A stretch of DNA of 21,103 bases, from assembly GCA_023457135.1 (NCBI GenBank), contig JAEWMO010000070.1:1-21103 (forward strand). Reading direction: 5' to 3'. Position numbers and translations under genes: made by a program. The stretch's first letter is position 1, and each line of letters begins with the position of its first letter. The stretch is from Methanobacteriota archaeon (lineage in GTDB: Archaea > Halobacteriota > Methanomicrobia > Methanomicrobiales > Methanoculleaceae). Below are positions 20,193 to 21,103 of the stretch, piece after piece. The notes under the pieces are model-generated. The model did no database searches and was not told the DNA's origin. It worked only from the letters and a program-made list of their open reading frames with translations.

Positions 20193-21103
20193 ATGCCCTC
20201 CTCTCCACGCCGCTACCCTGCTCCTGCCTTCGACGTCTTCAACGTCTACTTCGAGCGCATCTACGACCCGACGATGCACGTCGTCTTCGCCCTCGACGGC
20301 GAGGTCGACGCCGGGGCCCTGCGGGAGGCGACACGACGGCTGGTCGCATCCGACCCCTACATACGGTCCCGGTACGCGGAGGCGGACGGCCGGGCTGTCT
20401 GGGAAGAGGTTCCGGAGGAGGAGTGGGAGAAGGCGTTCGTCCTCGGCCCGGCCGGCGGGGACGAGCCTCTCAAGACGCCCCCGCCGCCGCTTGACGTCCG
20501 GGTCGGCCCGCAGGTCCGGGTCACCCTCTACCGGCGGGAGAAGGGGGATATCGTCGCCGTCACCTGCCACCACGGTTTCTGCGACGCCTCCGGCGCCCTG
20601 GGCCTCGCCCGGCGGGTCTTTGCGGCCTACCGGGGGGTCATGGAGGACCCGGAGTTCCGGCCTCCCCCCGTCGCACCCTGCGGCCGGGGCACGGACCATA
20701 TCCTCCGTCTCTACTCTGAAGAGGAACAGAGACAGGCGCTTGCTGAGGAGGAGCCGTTCGCCGACCGGTGGCGGTTCCCGGTCGAGCGGACCGGGCGGGG
20801 AACGCCGCGGGTTGCCAGCCGGACGCTCGCCCCCGAACGGCTCGCCCGGATAAAGGCGTTCGGGAAGGAGCACGGAGCCACGGTGAACGATCTCCTCATC
20901 GGCGCGTTCTTCCTTGCCTTTGCGAACGTCCGGGACGATCCCCGGGACCGGGGAGCCCCCCGGTCGCTCCTGACCTCCGCCGACCTCCGGAAGCAGTATC
21001 CCGGCATCCACGGCGAGGACCTGCCGGTGAACCTCTCGATCGCCTTCGAGATCACGGTCTCCATGGGGGAAGGGGCGGAACTTGAGGATATCATCGGCCA
21101 GGT
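20193..21103 (+). CDS. Condensation/acyltransferase-superfamily protein, 3' end missing
   Basis: The reading frame is open from ATG 20193 to the window edge (303 complete codons). The signature is CHHGFCDASG (His126, His127, Asp131, Gly134), the HHxxxDxxG motif of CoA-dependent acyltransferases, which includes NRPS condensation domains, wax ester synthase/DGAT and PapA-type enzymes. Flanking features fit: an N-terminal FDVFNVYFERIYDPTMHVVFALDGEVD, LREATRRLVASDPYIRSRY, and the later NDLLIGAFFLAFA and TSADLRKQYPG, which correspond to the second half of the fold. His127 would be the general base for acyl transfer to an alcohol or amine. No adenylation or carrier domain is in view, so a stand-alone transferase is the simplest reading; substrate unknown. 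The gene is divergent from the ferredoxin-domain gene; the ribosome-binding site is weak (GGAGAG at 20175-20180). Confidence 0.82.
   Translation, partial: MPSSPRRYPAPAFDVFNVYFERIYDPTMHVVFALDGEVDAGALREATRRLVASDPYIRSRYAEADGRAVWEEVPEEEWEKAFVLGPAGGDEPLKTPPPPLDVRVGPQVRVTLYRREKGDIVAVTCHHGFCDASGALGLARRVFAAYRGVMEDPEFRPPPVAPCGRGTDHILRLYSEEEQRQALAEEEPFADRWRFPVERTGRGTPRVASRTLAPERLARIKAFGKEHGATVNDLLIGAFFLAFANVRDDPRDRGAPRSLLTSADLRKQYPGIHGEDLPVNLSIAFEITVSMGEGAELEDIIGQ

Noticed and set aside
20163..21011. Minus-strand open frame opposite the last gene
   Set aside because: The plus-strand frame carries an intact HHxxxDxxG motif and acyltransferase-like segments; the minus frame has no recognisable content.

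Overview
This GC-rich window reads as chromosomal DNA of a methanogenic archaeon, most likely of the order Methanomicrobiales (Methanoculleus-like). The evidence is a 6-phospho-3-hexuloisomerase of the archaeal ribulose-monophosphate type, an archaeal Lhr-type helicase, an M42 aminopeptidase, anaerobe-type ferredoxin proteins, TATA-like boxes with Shine-Dalgarno sites of the GGAGG/GGTGA kind, and large secreted surface proteins of the sort found in methanogens. The genus is an inference; no rRNA or tRNA gene is visible that would settle it.

Layout. Positions 1-443 hold no convincing gene but carry a dense cluster of inverted repeats built on a TTGTG...CACAA theme. Then come a small Cys-containing hypothetical protein (444-863), an HD-domain phosphohydrolase (967-1563), a SugE/Gdx-type small multidrug transporter (1638-1967, minus), a single-cluster ferredoxin (2068-2301) and a YetF/DUF421 membrane protein (2567-3109, minus). 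A tight minus-strand operon follows, hxlB - class I aminotransferase - M42 aminopeptidase (5930 down to 3168); each downstream ribosome-binding site overlaps the preceding stop codon.

A 490-base non-coding stretch (5955-6445) with a long imperfect hairpin and a perfect 14-bp palindrome precedes a helicase and metallophosphoesterase pair that overlap by ATGA (6446-9774), a probable nucleic-acid processing unit. After that lie an ABM-type monooxygenase (minus), a small DUF3784-like membrane protein, a membrane-anchored glucose/sorbosone dehydrogenase-type beta-propeller, a UPF0316/DUF2179 membrane protein (minus) and a stand-alone ferritin-like protein resembling encapsulin cargo (minus).

Positions 13126-18513 encode a probable two-gene surface module: a 1409-residue secreted beta-helix protein without a visible anchor, and 36 bases downstream a secreted protein with a Gly-rich linker and a C-terminal membrane anchor. 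The window ends with a 3-methyladenine DNA glycosylase, a ferredoxin-domain protein with an internal 15-residue duplication (minus), and the 5' part of a condensation/acyltransferase-superfamily gene with an HHxxxDxxG motif, cut by the window edge.

No CRISPR array, insertion sequence, rRNA or tRNA was recognised. Most genes look like ordinary chromosomal housekeeping or surface genes. The points most worth a second look are the helicase-phosphoesterase pair and its structured upstream region, the palindrome cluster at the left edge, the ferritin-like gene without an encapsulin neighbour, the hairpin covering the ribosome-binding site of the giant surface protein, and the surface module itself.
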